DNA of 64,000 nucleotides from Pontibacter deserti (GCF_023630255.1 NZ_JALPRS010000001.1:744001-808000), one strand, 5' to 3'; shown: positions 50,572-60,689, counted from the stretch's first letter. The notes: generated by a model not told the origin, from the letters alone. Numbers and translations: made by a program.

Positions 50572-50796
50572 TTAAGCTGTTTTTCTTTTACGCGTATAGT
50601 ATTTGCTGAATTTCTTGGTATTCTTATGTTTATGATGCAGGCCATTGGCGCTATGTGGTATATGACATACAGGACACATGGTTATATCCATCTCATTTTG
50701 TAGTTCTGCTAACCCGTCTTCTAATTGTCTTAAGTATGCTATGATGGTAAGTGTTCCGAAAGCCCCTATTAATGCGAAAATGTATGTGATAACCAT
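50572..50796 (-). CDS. Small membrane protein with a CPVC cysteine pair
   Basis: The 74-residue frame begins with a membrane helix (MVITYIFALIGAFGTLTIIAYL), then a short coiled coil and MCPVCHIPHSANGLHHKHKN with a Cys pair and five His residues, and a very basic tail (KKFSKYYTRKRKTA). The cysteine/histidine cluster may bind metal. I recognise no family. Confidence 0.5.
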   Translation of the reverse strand: MVITYIFALIGAFGTLTIIAYLRQLEDGLAELQNEMDITMCPVCHIPHSANGLHHKHKNTKKFSKYYTRKRKTA

Positions 50797-51223
50797 AGTA
50801 CTCTAATATTAAATAAAAATTCATCCCTGCAACTTGCTCCGACAAGCTTAACTGTATGGTACAGTTATTTGATAAAACCTATATGTTGGTTTTATTATTG
50901 TCTTAAAGGAAACTTTTTTTACTTATAGTCGTAGGGGCGACGCAGAAGAGTAACTTTATTCAGAAAATCTTCAGTCAAATTAAATATTATTGTTTAAACA
51001 TCAGTACTTCAGGTCTTTATTGCTGCTTTTTATAACGGTAATAAAGTCGGGGCTATAGGTATGGATAAGTGCCTACTACAGTGTTAAGGTACAAAGAGGC
51101 ATATGATTAGCCAAGTTTATAGAAAATATAATATAATTATTCCTGCAAGCAGCCATTTTGGGGAAGGGCTGCTTTTATGTAGATAAAAGAATAATTAAAA
51201 AATAATGGTGGGGTGAAAAGGAT
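50797..51223. other. AT-rich intergenic region with one hairpin
   Basis: No coding frame. A hairpin near 51148-51174 (AAGCAGCC and GGGCTGCTT) ends in TTTTATG on the plus strand but has no plus-strand gene before it. Confidence 0.35.
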
Positions 51224-51874
51224 TTAACCACTATACTTCTCGATTACTTTTTCCAGCTCCCTCAGAAACAAATGAATGTGATATCCATCAGCCAGCGCAT
51301 GGTGTAACCCAATACTTATAGGTAAGATTATTTTACCAGAATGTTTTTCAAGCTTTCCAAAAGCAATTTTCGGCACGCCCGGGTCCTGAGGATTTACCGA
51401 AAAAGCATGCTCCATGCCTTTAAACTTAAACCAGGGTAGCGTGGTCATGTGCAGCAAATCTACTCCCTGATAACCATTAAACAAATTTCTGCTCTTCTTT
51501 ACTTCAGCAATAATAGCCGCACCCTCCCGGCAAAAATCAACCAAGCTTTCATGAAAAGGGAAATGAGTGAAAGCGATGTTATGATCAACCTTTAAGACAG
51601 TACTCGATAGGTCTAGACCACTATATTTGTATACCTGCCCGTCTTCTATCCGAAAAAGGAAGTTATCTGTAGCCCGGGCAGCTTCCACTGTTGCATGCAT
51701 GTAAGCCAGCGAAACCGGCAATTGCTGTGATTTGCAGTAAGCGTATAGCGGTGTTAAATCAACTTCAGTATGTACATTAAAGAAAGGTTGTGAAAAGGAG
51801 CTGAAAAAGCGATAGGTTTCTTCTCTTTCCCAACCTTCTACAGGTATAAGTTGTCTACTGTAACGGGTGTTCAT
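51224..51874 (-). CDS. Chloramphenicol acetyltransferase (CAT) family protein
   Basis: The 216-residue protein matches class A CAT in size and motifs: YRFFSSFSQPFFNVHTEVDLTPLYAYC, SLAYMHATVEAARATDNFLFRI, and a final GLHHALADGYHIHLFLRELE. The His in HHxxxDG is the catalytic base. The Asp and the trimer-type core are also kept. It acetylates chloramphenicol in known enzymes, but many chromosomal CAT relatives have other acceptors. It is not in a mobile context here, apart from AT-rich gaps on both sides. Confidence 0.85.
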   Translation of the reverse strand: MNTRYSRQLIPVEGWEREETYRFFSSFSQPFFNVHTEVDLTPLYAYCKSQQLPVSLAYMHATVEAARATDNFLFRIEDGQVYKYSGLDLSSTVLKVDHNIAFTHFPFHESLVDFCREGAAIIAEVKKSRNLFNGYQGVDLLHMTTLPWFKFKGMEHAFSVNPQDPGVPKIAFGKLEKHSGKIILPISIGLHHALADGYHIHLFLRELEKVIEKYSG

Positions 51875-52060
51875 AAATTAACTCGGGCTGCTATAGTTCC
51901 TCTTAAACCTGAAGAACCATATTGTGGGGCAAAAATAGCTGAGTTAATCTTAATTCAATAGCAGATCCGAAAATAGAAGCGCTGAGAGGGGTGTTACTGA
52001 TAATGGTTAAGTATAAAATGGAATTCAGCTTTGGTTATGCTTCAGCCAGAACTTTTAAAT

Positions 52061-53608
52061 TTACTTCTTAATCTCGATATCCCGTATTTCTGTTTTGCTG
52101 CTCCTTTTATTTGTTCCGGATACATTCTTTAAACTATCCTGACCATCGTCGCCTTCAAATGAAATCTTTATACCCTTAAGCACCTGCTCCTGTAAGTTGA
52201 ATACATCGTTTCCTGCACGTCCTTTTAGACTTACTTCATCTGTAACAAAAGAATTAAAAATACGACGGTAGGTAACTTTACCGTCTGATCTTCTGCGTAC
52301 GATAACTTTTATCTCTTTATTATTCAGGCGCTCAACTTCAAATATATCATCTTTATCAGTACCCCTGATGGTTACTTCTTCTGCCAAGGCTTCATAAAAT
52401 TCTCTGGCTGCTTTATCAAGGGTGTTTCTTCTGCTCTTTAACATTTCAGCCAGTTCTTTGCCTTCTAACTGGTATACACTGGCAGGTAACTGATGTACAG
52501 CTTTTTCTATTACTTCGTCGGTAATTTCATGTTGTAATACTTTAGCCAGCGAGTCGTATTGCAGGGCGGTTACCTGGTTCAGAGCACGGGCATCAATGTA
52601 AGCTGACTTAATCATGAGTGCTTTTACATCCCGGAAGTCACCGTAGAAGGTAACGAACTTGCGCTGCGCCCATTTGCGGCTAAGGATCCAGGAAAACAGC
52701 CCGTCATCAAAACGGAAAAACGCATTATCTCTGTCTTTGGGGATAGGACGGTAAATGTAGTTCTGGTTTTCTTTATACACTGCCCATTCCCATTGTTCCT
52801 CATGCCTGTCCCGGTCTCCGATCAGCAGATCCAGGAGCCTTGCCTTAGCGAAAGCGACCTGATCAATAAGGTGTTTATCTGAGTCAGCACAGTTTTCCAG
52901 CATTCTCTTTGTACTGACAATGTTTTCTGCGCTTTTTAAACTGCCAACCAATGCACGCCTATCATTAAATTTTTCCTCCAGCATATAAAGGTTGTCGCTA
53001 AGCAAGGTTTTGTGCTCACCTAGGGCCTCTTCATTTGGCCTGACATAAACCAGTTGTGGGTTAGGATGGGGGATACCTGCAGCCTCAGAAAGCGGTGCTA
53101 CCACCAAAGCCGCATAAGGGTTTAACGCCGAAGTCTGGTCCCGTACCAGGTCTGAAACAAATAAATTCTGAAACGGGAAAGGCATTTTTACCTCAGGCCG
53201 CTTATCAACAGAACGCAACGAGTAAGTTCTGCCATTGCCACCTACAAGCGATGCACTTATAGTTTGCATCCCGCCCCCAATCTTCTCTACTTTCAGTCCG
53301 CCTTTTTCTTTATTTACCTCAAGCACCTTTACTTCTACAGGTGCAGCCCAGATATCCCGGTATCGCTTTCCCCAAAGTGCATTGTAAATAAAACCCCGCT
53401 CATAATGTCTTCCCGCCTGCACGGTTACACTGTCTACTTTACCTGGAGATTGTTGTAGTAACTGGTATGTAGTTGAATCAACTACCGGAGTATCAGCATA
53501 AAAGTTTTTACGGGCACAACCATAAGAATGCAGCAGGATAAGGAGCAGCAACAGTTTCTGTGGAATGGAGATATTGAATATAGTAAAGCGGTTGTACATG
53601 ATGCACAT
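52061..53608 (-). CDS. Envelope lipoprotein with kinase-like GDRDRH motif
   Basis: The 515-residue protein has a lipobox-like signal end (KLLLLLILLHSYGC, Cys about 31). The central part has FARARLLDLLIGDRDRHEEQWEW-type sequence near residue 260 and YRPIPKDRDNAFFRFDDG near 290, which resemble the catalytic Asp-Arg-His loop and metal-binding Asp of Fam20/HipA/PI3K-like atypical kinases. Near the C-terminus, KGRAGNDVFNLQ and TDKDDIFEV look like calcium-binding RTX-like turns. The family is common in Bacteroidota, often in larger phosphoesterase/beta-barrel proteins. Kinase activity is inferred from the motifs only. Confidence 0.65.
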   Translation of the reverse strand: MCIMYNRFTIFNISIPQKLLLLLILLHSYGCARKNFYADTPVVDSTTYQLLQQSPGKVDSVTVQAGRHYERGFIYNALWGKRYRDIWAAPVEVKVLEVNKEKGGLKVEKIGGGMQTISASLVGGNGRTYSLRSVDKRPEVKMPFPFQNLFVSDLVRDQTSALNPYAALVVAPLSEAAGIPHPNPQLVYVRPNEEALGEHKTLLSDNLYMLEEKFNDRRALVGSLKSAENIVSTKRMLENCADSDKHLIDQVAFAKARLLDLLIGDRDRHEEQWEWAVYKENQNYIYRPIPKDRDNAFFRFDDGLFSWILSRKWAQRKFVTFYGDFRDVKALMIKSAYIDARALNQVTALQYDSLAKVLQHEITDEVIEKAVHQLPASVYQLEGKELAEMLKSRRNTLDKAAREFYEALAEEVTIRGTDKDDIFEVERLNNKEIKVIVRRRSDGKVTYRRIFNSFVTDEVSLKGRAGNDVFNLQEQVLKGIKISFEGDDGQDSLKNVSGTNKRSSKTEIRDIEIKK

Positions 53609-53844
53609 AAACGCTTTTCTTTTAAAATGTTTTCAATTCGCAGGTACAACTGTTTGTAAACGCAAAAGAATCATATCATTTAAAGTATAGAATGATAGAA
53701 ATAACCTGTATGCAGGTATAGTTATGCTTGGTCTCAGAGAAGGCATTTCTTTAGAATTAAAGCACCCTTTACCTGTAATGCTGTTGTTTAGCTAAATGAT
53801 TTTGCGTAACCTGTACCATTAATCCGGGATAAACCAGAAAGCCT

Positions 53845-55575
53845 ATGCATCAAAATCTTACGAAAGCAGCTTTATGTAAACTATGGCTGCTGTTTACTAT
53901 CTGTCTCTTCCTTTTTAGCAATTGTGCTACCCATTCAGTTACAGATACCACTGCTCATGCACGAGGTTATATTGCAGACAAAGCCATGGTGGTATCAGCT
54001 CATCCGGAGGCCTCCCGCATAGGTATGGAAGTTATGAAAAGAGGAGGCAATGCTTATGATGCCACCGTTGCGACTCAGTTTGCGCTGGCTGTTGCTTTTC
54101 CGGTAGCAGGCAACATAGGTGGCGGCGGATTTACGATTTACCGAAGTGCAACAGGTGAGACAGGGGCATTGGATTACCGCGAAACTGCACCGTTGGCAGC
54201 ATCAGAAACCATGTACCAGGATAGTGCAGGCAATGTAGTAACAGGTTTGAGTACAGATGGACACCTGGCGGCTGGTGTACCCGGAACTGTAGACGGCATG
54301 GTGAAGCTGCATCAGAAGCTAGGCTCACTGCCTTGGAACGAGCTCGTTCAGCCAGCCATTGACCTGGCGCGTAACGGAGTGGTGTTAACACCAAAAGAGG
54401 CCGACGGATTAAACAGAACACAGGAAGCTATACTTAAAAATAACAGGCATAAACCTTACCTGGTACGGCCACAAGCATGGAAAGCCGGCGATACACTACG
54501 CCATGAGGACCTTGCCCGTACATTAGAGCGTATCCGTGATAAAGGCCGAGATGGATTTTATGCGGGCGAAACTGCAGCATTGCTGGTAAAGGAAATGAAA
54601 CGTGGAGGGGGCATCATTTCAAAACAGGACCTGGAAAACTATACTTCGGTTTGGCGGGAAGCGGTAGAAGGAAACTATAAAGATTACAAAGTGATCTCTA
54701 TGCCGCCCCCATCCAGCGGGGGTATAGCTTTGTTGCAATTACTGACCATGGGAGAGCCTTATGATCTGCGAAAGAGTGGGTGGCAAAGCGCTGAAGAAGT
54801 ACAGGTGATAACAGAAGCAGAACGCCGTGTTTATGCAGACCGTGCCACATACCTGGGTGATCCTGATTTTGTAGCTGTTCCGAAGAGGGAGTTACTGGAT
54901 AAGAGTTACCTGACGATGCGCATGAGTACCATGCAACTGGATAAAGCTACGCCTTCATCTGAAGTAAAAGCTGGCCAGTTACCTGTTTACGAGTCTGAGC
55001 AGACTACCCACTTTAGTATCGTAGATCCTGCAGGTAATGCCGTTTCTACTACCACCACGCTTAACGGGGCTTATGGCTCAAAAGTAGTTGTGGAGGGTGC
55101 AGGCTTTATATTAAATAATGAGATGGATGACTTTAGTGTGAAGCCGGGCGTACCGAATATGTTTGGATTAGTAGGAGGCAAAGCCAACGCCATTGCACCA
55201 ACTAAACGCATGTTAAGCTCTATGACACCAACTATACTTGAGAAGGATGGTAAACTGTTTATGGTAGTGGGTACGCCGGGTGGCTCTACTATTATTACCT
55301 CTGTTTTTCAGGCTATAGTTAATGTGCTGGAACATAACATGACCATGCAGCAGGCTGTATCTGCGCCGCGATTCCATCACCAGTGGTTACCCGATGTGAT
55401 ACAACATGAACCTGACGCTATTTCTACTGAGGTACGGGCTATACTTACAAACAAAGGATACAAGCTTGAACAACGTAGTCCTTATGGCAGAGTGGATGCC
55501 ATATTGGTGCTGCCTAACGGGAAACTGGAAGCAGGTGCAGATCCACGGGGAGACGATGCCGCTTCAGGATTCTAA
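53845..55575 (+). CDS. ggt: Gamma-glutamyltransferase lipoprotein
   Basis: The 576-residue protein has a signal sequence ending in LFSNCATHS (lipobox), then the Ntn-hydrolase GGT fold: HPEASRIGMEVMKRGGNAYDATVATQFAL, GNIGGGGFTIYR, YRETAPLAA and GVPGTVDGMVK in the large subunit. Self-cleavage occurs before TTHFSIVDPAGNAVSTTTT (Thr387, equivalent to E. coli Thr391). The lid and binding segment NNEMDDFSVKPG and SSMTPTI are present. It hydrolyses glutathione or transfers its glutamyl group in the periplasm. It lies 147 bp before an acylase of the same hydrolase fold class. Confidence 0.93.
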   Translation: MHQNLTKAALCKLWLLFTICLFLFSNCATHSVTDTTAHARGYIADKAMVVSAHPEASRIGMEVMKRGGNAYDATVATQFALAVAFPVAGNIGGGGFTIYRSATGETGALDYRETAPLAASETMYQDSAGNVVTGLSTDGHLAAGVPGTVDGMVKLHQKLGSLPWNELVQPAIDLARNGVVLTPKEADGLNRTQEAILKNNRHKPYLVRPQAWKAGDTLRHEDLARTLERIRDKGRDGFYAGETAALLVKEMKRGGGIISKQDLENYTSVWREAVEGNYKDYKVISMPPPSSGGIALLQLLTMGEPYDLRKSGWQSAEEVQVITEAERRVYADRATYLGDPDFVAVPKRELLDKSYLTMRMSTMQLDKATPSSEVKAGQLPVYESEQTTHFSIVDPAGNAVSTTTTLNGAYGSKVVVEGAGFILNNEMDDFSVKPGVPNMFGLVGGKANAIAPTKRMLSSMTPTILEKDGKLFMVVGTPGGSTIITSVFQAIVNVLEHNMTMQQAVSAPRFHHQWLPDVIQHEPDAISTEVRAILTNKGYKLEQRSPYGRVDAILVLPNGKLEAGADPRGDDAASGF

Positions 55576-55721
55576 GATAACTCAAAACATGTATTTTTAA
55601 TCCTGCTTTTACTTGAAGCTAAGTACTAACACGGATTGCTTTAATCAGTAACTATGATTTATGCATATTTTGGTTATTCTAATTAAATTGGAAGTTCATT
55701 TAATTCTTCTTTAATCAACCT

Positions 55722-57932
55722 ATGAAATATTTTATAAAGAGTACGTTACCGGTGCTCCTTTTTATCACCTTCCTGTTCTCCTGCTCGGTAAACGAACAAA
55801 CTGTTTCGAACACCGAGGTAAAGAAATGGGAAGAGCAGGCGGCGCGTGTTACCATTATCCGCGATGATTTTGGCGTGCCGCACGTGTACGGAAAATCTGA
55901 TGCCGACGCTGTTTTCGGATTATTGTACGCCCAGTGCGAAGATGATTTTAACCGCGTAGAGCGCAATTACCTGTGGGCAATTGGTCGGCTGGCAGAGGTA
56001 GAAGGGGAGGAAATGCTGTACAGCGACCTGCGTGCAAAACTGTACATGAGCAAAGAGGAAGCTATCCAGAACTATGAAAAGAGCCCGGAATGGTTGAAGA
56101 AACTTTGCCAGGCTTATGCCGATGGTATTAACTATTACCTGCACACGCACCCCGAAGTAAAACCGAAGCTGCTGACGCGCTTCGAGCCCTGGATGCCGAT
56201 GTACTTTACCGAAGGCTCTATTGGTGGCGATATCGAAAGTATATCCACTGAGAGGATAAAAGCATTTTATGAAAGTCAGAAGTCATTAGGCTACAACAGC
56301 TACGGAACCGGCCTGGTGCACCCGGCTATACTTGACGAGCCAAAGGGCTCTAACGGATTCTCTATCTCCGGAAAACACACGGCTTCGGGCAATGCCATGC
56401 TGCTCATAAATCCCCATACTTCCTTTTTCTTCCGTGGAGAAGTACATGCAGTAAGCGAAGAAGGATTAAATGCTTATGGCGCCGTTACCTGGGGGCAGTT
56501 CTTCGTGTACCAGGGCTTTAACGAAAAGCTTGGCTGGATGCATACTTCCGCTTACTCTGATGTGATCGATGAGTTCGAAGAAACTATAGTGAAGAAAGAT
56601 GGGAAGCTGTTTTACAAGTATGACGATGAGCTTCGCCCGGTTACCACTTCTGAAGTAACCCTTTCTTACAAGACCGGAAACGAAGTAAAGCAGAAAACTT
56701 TTACAACCTACCGCACGCATCACGGACCGATCACGCACCAGAACGGCAACAAATGGGTAGCCACTGCCCTGATGTGGAAGCCAGTAGAAGCCCTGACGCA
56801 GTCTTACATCCGCACCAAACAGACCAACCTGCAGGAGTTTAACGAGATGATGAAAATGCGCACCAACTCCTCTAACGCCACTGTTTACGCTGATGCTGAT
56901 GGTAACATTGCCTACTACCACGGCAACTTCTTCCCGCGTCGCGACACTTCTTTTGACTACTCAAAACCCGTAGATGGCAGTAACCCTAAAACCGACTGGA
57001 ACGGTCTGCATACGTTGGAAGAAACTATACGCGTGATCAACCCGCCAAACGGCTGGATACAAAACTGTAATTCCACTCCGTTTACCAGTGCCGGAGAGTA
57101 TAGCCCTAAGAAAGAAGATTACCCGGTTTACATGGCGCCGGCACCAGAGAATTTCCGTGGTGTGCACGCTATTCGCCTGCTCAAAAAAGCAGACAACCTG
57201 ACGCTAGACAAACTGATTGAACTGGCCTACGACCCATACCTGCCGGGCTTTGAAGTGCTGATACCGGGACTTGTGAAAGCGTATGATAAGCAGAAGCCAA
57301 ACGACCCGAAGCTGAAGGAAGCAATTGAGGTAATGCGAAAGTGGGATTATGCAGTGTCAAAAGAATCGGTGGCGATGTCGCTGGCTCATTTTTATGCGAC
57401 CAATTTAACCAAAAATGGCAGTGCGCCTAAAAACATGGGCCTGATGGAGCGTTTCGATTACTACACAAACAAAGCACCAGAGCAGGAAAGTCTGGAAATT
57501 TTCAGCCAAACGATAGCGCAACTGGAAAAGGACTTTGGCAAGTGGAACACACCGTGGGGCGAGATAAACCGTTACCAGCGCCTTAACGGTGACATCAAGC
57601 AGGTGTTTGATGATAGCAAGCCAAGCCTGCCGATAGGTATGGCATCCGGAAACTGGGGTGCGTTGGCCTCTTATGGTTCTAACTCTTACAACACCAAGCG
57701 CCTTTACGGTACATCGGGCAACAGCTTTGTGGCCGTTGTAGAATTCGGCGATAAAGTAAAGGCAAAAAGCATGCTGGCTGGCGGTCAGAGCGGCGACCCG
57801 AACTCACCGCACTTCGACGACCAGGCTCAACGTTATGCCGACGTGAAGTTTAAAGATGTGGCTTTTTACCGCGAAGATGTTGAAAAGCGTGCAAAAGCAA
57901 CGTACCACCCAGGCGAGGAAGTGAAAAAGTAA
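55722..57932 (+). CDS. Penicillin-amidase-family acylase, lipoprotein
   Basis: The 736-residue protein has a lipobox LFSCS and then the S45 hydrolase fold: ARVTIIRDDFGVPHVYGKSDADAVFGLLYAQCEDDF in the alpha chain. The beta chain begins at Ser210 in EPKGSNGFSISGKHTASGNAML, with NPHTSFFFRG and the final GNSFVAVVEFGDKVKAKSMLAGGQSGDPNSPHFDDQ. The nucleophile Ser, the oxyanion Asn and the long spacer before it match aculeacin and acyl-homoserine-lactone acylases. Substrate could be acyl-lactones, cyclic lipopeptides or beta-lactams. A strong terminator follows. Confidence 0.9.
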   Translation: MKYFIKSTLPVLLFITFLFSCSVNEQTVSNTEVKKWEEQAARVTIIRDDFGVPHVYGKSDADAVFGLLYAQCEDDFNRVERNYLWAIGRLAEVEGEEMLYSDLRAKLYMSKEEAIQNYEKSPEWLKKLCQAYADGINYYLHTHPEVKPKLLTRFEPWMPMYFTEGSIGGDIESISTERIKAFYESQKSLGYNSYGTGLVHPAILDEPKGSNGFSISGKHTASGNAMLLINPHTSFFFRGEVHAVSEEGLNAYGAVTWGQFFVYQGFNEKLGWMHTSAYSDVIDEFEETIVKKDGKLFYKYDDELRPVTTSEVTLSYKTGNEVKQKTFTTYRTHHGPITHQNGNKWVATALMWKPVEALTQSYIRTKQTNLQEFNEMMKMRTNSSNATVYADADGNIAYYHGNFFPRRDTSFDYSKPVDGSNPKTDWNGLHTLEETIRVINPPNGWIQNCNSTPFTSAGEYSPKKEDYPVYMAPAPENFRGVHAIRLLKKADNLTLDKLIELAYDPYLPGFEVLIPGLVKAYDKQKPNDPKLKEAIEVMRKWDYAVSKESVAMSLAHFYATNLTKNGSAPKNMGLMERFDYYTNKAPEQESLEIFSQTIAQLEKDFGKWNTPWGEINRYQRLNGDIKQVFDDSKPSLPIGMASGNWGALASYGSNSYNTKRLYGTSGNSFVAVVEFGDKVKAKSMLAGGQSGDPNSPHFDDQAQRYADVKFKDVAFYREDVEKRAKATYHPGEEVKK

Positions 57933-57947
57933 AGCATAGCCTGCTCT

Positions 57948-57993
57948 AAAAACAAAAGCCGCTCTGATACCCCTCAGGGCGGCTTTTGTTTTT
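57948..57993 (+). terminator. Terminator of the acylase gene
   Basis: AAACAAAAGCCGCTCTGA and CTCAGGGCGGCTTTTGTTTT give a long stem with a few-base loop and a T-rich tail, 16 bp after the stop codon. Confidence 0.9.
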
Positions 57994-58553
57994 AGATAGA
58001 TGAGAATGTTAACTGACTTTTACCAGATAACTGACTAACACACATATTTATACTTGGAATAACCTTAGATAATTAGCTGCCGTTGAAAATTAATACTTTA
58101 GATTCTTTTATTGCCCATCAAATAACCTGTTCCTAATATCATGAAAAAGCATGTTATACTTTTATGCTTGCTTTTTTTTCTGGTGCTTTTCAGAAGCACA
58201 GGAACTGAAAACTGAAAATGTTATTTTGATCACTTTTGAAGTATCAATCAGGAGATTGATAGCTATTGAAACCTTACAAGTATAAAACAGCTACAAACAG
58301 CTTTCCAGGTCAAAAATAACCTACTGATCATCTGCACTATTTACTCTGATCTTTAGGCATATAAAAAGAACCTTCTAGTAATAGACTGAGAGTTTTGATA
58401 TGACATACTTTTACTAGGATTTTATATAGATAAAAATAAACTTTTCTTGTTTATTTACTTATAAGGAAGAAGTAATCAACTTGTTGATTTGCTGGGTTTT
58501 GCCCGTCTAATATTTCTGATTTGATAAAAAGGTAATCATTTAATTCTTCCTGC
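57994..58553. other. Gap with remnant gene only
   Basis: Other than the phosphatase-like remnant at 58141-58290, I see no gene or repeat. The sequence is AT-rich. Confidence 0.4.
58141..58290 (+). pseudogene. Remnant 5' end of a secreted phosphatase/sulfatase-like gene
   Basis: An ATG at 58141 gives a signal peptide (MKKHVILLCLLFF). Allowing for a one-base change in the T-run near 58170-58178 the frame continues as WCFSEAQELKTENVILITFE and then loses meaning. NVILITFD-type sequence is the start of alkaline-phosphatase/sulfatase domains (NVILITFDG..W), so this seems to be the beginning of such a gene cut off after about 40 codons. Without the shift the frame is only 24 codons. Confidence 0.4.
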
Positions 58554-60689
58554 ATGAAAACCTACGACGAAAAACACATCAAAAACGTGGTGCTGATTGG
58601 CTCTGCGAAAAGCGGCAAGACTACCCTTGCCGAAACAATGCTCTATGAGGCAGGCATCATCCATCGGCGTGGCGCAGTAGAGGAGAACAGCACCATATCA
58701 GATTACCATGAGGTAGAGCACGAGCGCGGAAGCTCCGTTTATGCCACCTCGTTGCACACTGAGTGGCGCGATTACAAAATCAATATTATAGACACCCCGG
58801 GTCTGGACGATTTTATAGGCGAAGTTATTACTTCTATCAGGGTTTGTGATACTGCTGTACTTCTGCTAAATGCACAACAAGGCGTGGAGGTGGGTACCGA
58901 ACTTCTCTGGAATTATGTAGACAAGTATAACAAGCCAACTATACTTGCCATTAATCAACTTGACTCAGATAAAGCACACTTTAACCAGACACTGGAAGCA
59001 GCTAAATCGTTTTTCGGGCATGCTGTTACCGTTATGCAATATCCGTTGCGTACGGGTTCAGGCCTTGACAGTATCATTGACCTGCTTAAAATGGTAATGT
59101 ATAAGTTTCCTGCGGATGGTGGCAAACCAGAGAAACTGCCTATACCCGACAGCGAGACAGAACGAGCCAATTTGCTGCACAACGAATTAGTTGAAAAAGC
59201 GGCAGAGAATGACGAAAACCTGATGGAGCAGTATTTTGAAAAAGGCACGCTGGATGAAGATGAGATGCGTCAGGGGCTGAAAATAGGCATGATGAAACAT
59301 CAGGTGTTTCCGGTCTTCTGCTTATCAGCAAAAAAAGATATGGGCTCTGGTCGCCTGATGGGCTTTATAGATAATGTAGCGCCTTCAGCTATCGAAGCGC
59401 CTCCGGAAGTAACTGAGGACGGGCAGGAGGTGCCTTGCGATCCTGCGGCTCCTACACGGCTCTTCTTTTTTAAGACACTGGTAGAGCCACGGCTGGGACG
59501 GTTGTCATTCTTTAAAGTAATGGCTGGTGAAGTGGCAGTAGGCATGGAGTTATTCAATGAAAAAACGAATACTATGGAGCGGATAGGCCAGTTATTTATT
59601 GCCGACGGAAAGAACCGTAATCCTGTTGAAAAATTGAAGGCTGGGGATATAGGGTGTACCTTAAAACTTAAAAATACGCTCACCAACCATACATTAAACA
59701 GCAAGGGTGCTACGGGTAGTATCCGGCCTGTTGTGTTCCCTGAGCCTAAAATGCGGGTGGCTGTTGCTGTAACCAACAAGCAGGACGAGGAAAAGCTCGG
59801 CGAGATATTAAATGAGGTTCATGTAGAAGATCCTACTATAGAAGTTACTTATGACAAAGAACTAAGACAACTTATACTTGCTACACAAGGTGAACTGCAT
59901 TTAGCTATTACCAGATGGCGGCTTGAGAACCTGTATAAAATGTCAGTCGAGTTCCAGAAAGTAAAAATACCATATCGCGAAACTATACAGCGGGCTGCCA
60001 CTTCTACTTATCGTCATAAAAAGCAGTCCGGTGGAGCAGGTCAGTTCGGGGAGGTATCGATGAAGGTGGAAGCTTATTACGAAGGAATGCCGCCACTGAA
60101 AGAATACCCTGTACGAGAAACTGAAACTATTGAATTACCCTGGGGCGGTAAACTAGTATTCAATAACTGCATTGTAGGAGGGGTTATAGATGCCCGTTTT
60201 CTGCCGTCTATACTTAAAGGCGTGATGGAAAAGATGGAACAGGGCCCCCTGACCGGATCTTATGTGCGAGATGTGCGGGTTAGTGTGTATGATGGTAAAA
60301 TGCATCCTGTGGACAGTAACGATATCTCTTTTAAAATTGCGGGAATGATGGCTTTCAGGGATGCATTTATGCATGCGGAGCCACAACTGCTGGAGCCGGT
60401 ATTTGAAGTGGAGGTGCTGGTGCCTGCTATTCTGATGGGAGATGTGATGACTGAGTTACAGATCAAAAGAGGGATGATCTTAAATATGGAGACAGAAAAC
60501 GATAATCAGGTGATAAAGGCGCGTGTGCCACAGGCTGAACTGGATAAACTACAGGCTTCGCTGCGTAACCTGAGCCAGGGCAGAGCCATTATACGCAGCC
60601 ATTTTGCAGACTATGCTCCGGTTTCTTCTGATTTGCAGAAACGTGTTAGCGAAGAATACAGCAAATCAGAGTTAGCTGCGGTGCATTAG
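58554..60689 (+). CDS. EF-G2-like translation factor with altered GTPase site
   Basis: The 711-residue, full-length EF-G paralogue has a G domain, domain II (RLFFFKTLVEPRLGRLSFFKVMAGEVAVG), domain III-V (YRETIQRAATSTYRHKKQSGGAGQFGEV, LMGDVMTELQIKRGMI). G1 is normal in type (GSAKSGKTT, 16-24). The switch I motif is ERGSSV instead of ERGITI. The G3 DTPGH is DTPGLDDF, so the catalytic His is Leu84. G4 is NQLD instead of NKxD. EF-G2 of Bacteroides is known to work without GTPase activity, and this protein should belong to that class. It probably supports elongation under starvation. Confidence 0.88.
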   Translation: MKTYDEKHIKNVVLIGSAKSGKTTLAETMLYEAGIIHRRGAVEENSTISDYHEVEHERGSSVYATSLHTEWRDYKINIIDTPGLDDFIGEVITSIRVCDTAVLLLNAQQGVEVGTELLWNYVDKYNKPTILAINQLDSDKAHFNQTLEAAKSFFGHAVTVMQYPLRTGSGLDSIIDLLKMVMYKFPADGGKPEKLPIPDSETERANLLHNELVEKAAENDENLMEQYFEKGTLDEDEMRQGLKIGMMKHQVFPVFCLSAKKDMGSGRLMGFIDNVAPSAIEAPPEVTEDGQEVPCDPAAPTRLFFFKTLVEPRLGRLSFFKVMAGEVAVGMELFNEKTNTMERIGQLFIADGKNRNPVEKLKAGDIGCTLKLKNTLTNHTLNSKGATGSIRPVVFPEPKMRVAVAVTNKQDEEKLGEILNEVHVEDPTIEVTYDKELRQLILATQGELHLAITRWRLENLYKMSVEFQKVKIPYRETIQRAATSTYRHKKQSGGAGQFGEVSMKVEAYYEGMPPLKEYPVRETETIELPWGGKLVFNNCIVGGVIDARFLPSILKGVMEKMEQGPLTGSYVRDVRVSVYDGKMHPVDSNDISFKIAGMMAFRDAFMHAEPQLLEPVFEVEVLVPAILMGDVMTELQIKRGMILNMETENDNQVIKARVPQAELDKLQASLRNLSQGRAIIRSHFADYAPVSSDLQKRVSEEYSKSELAAVH

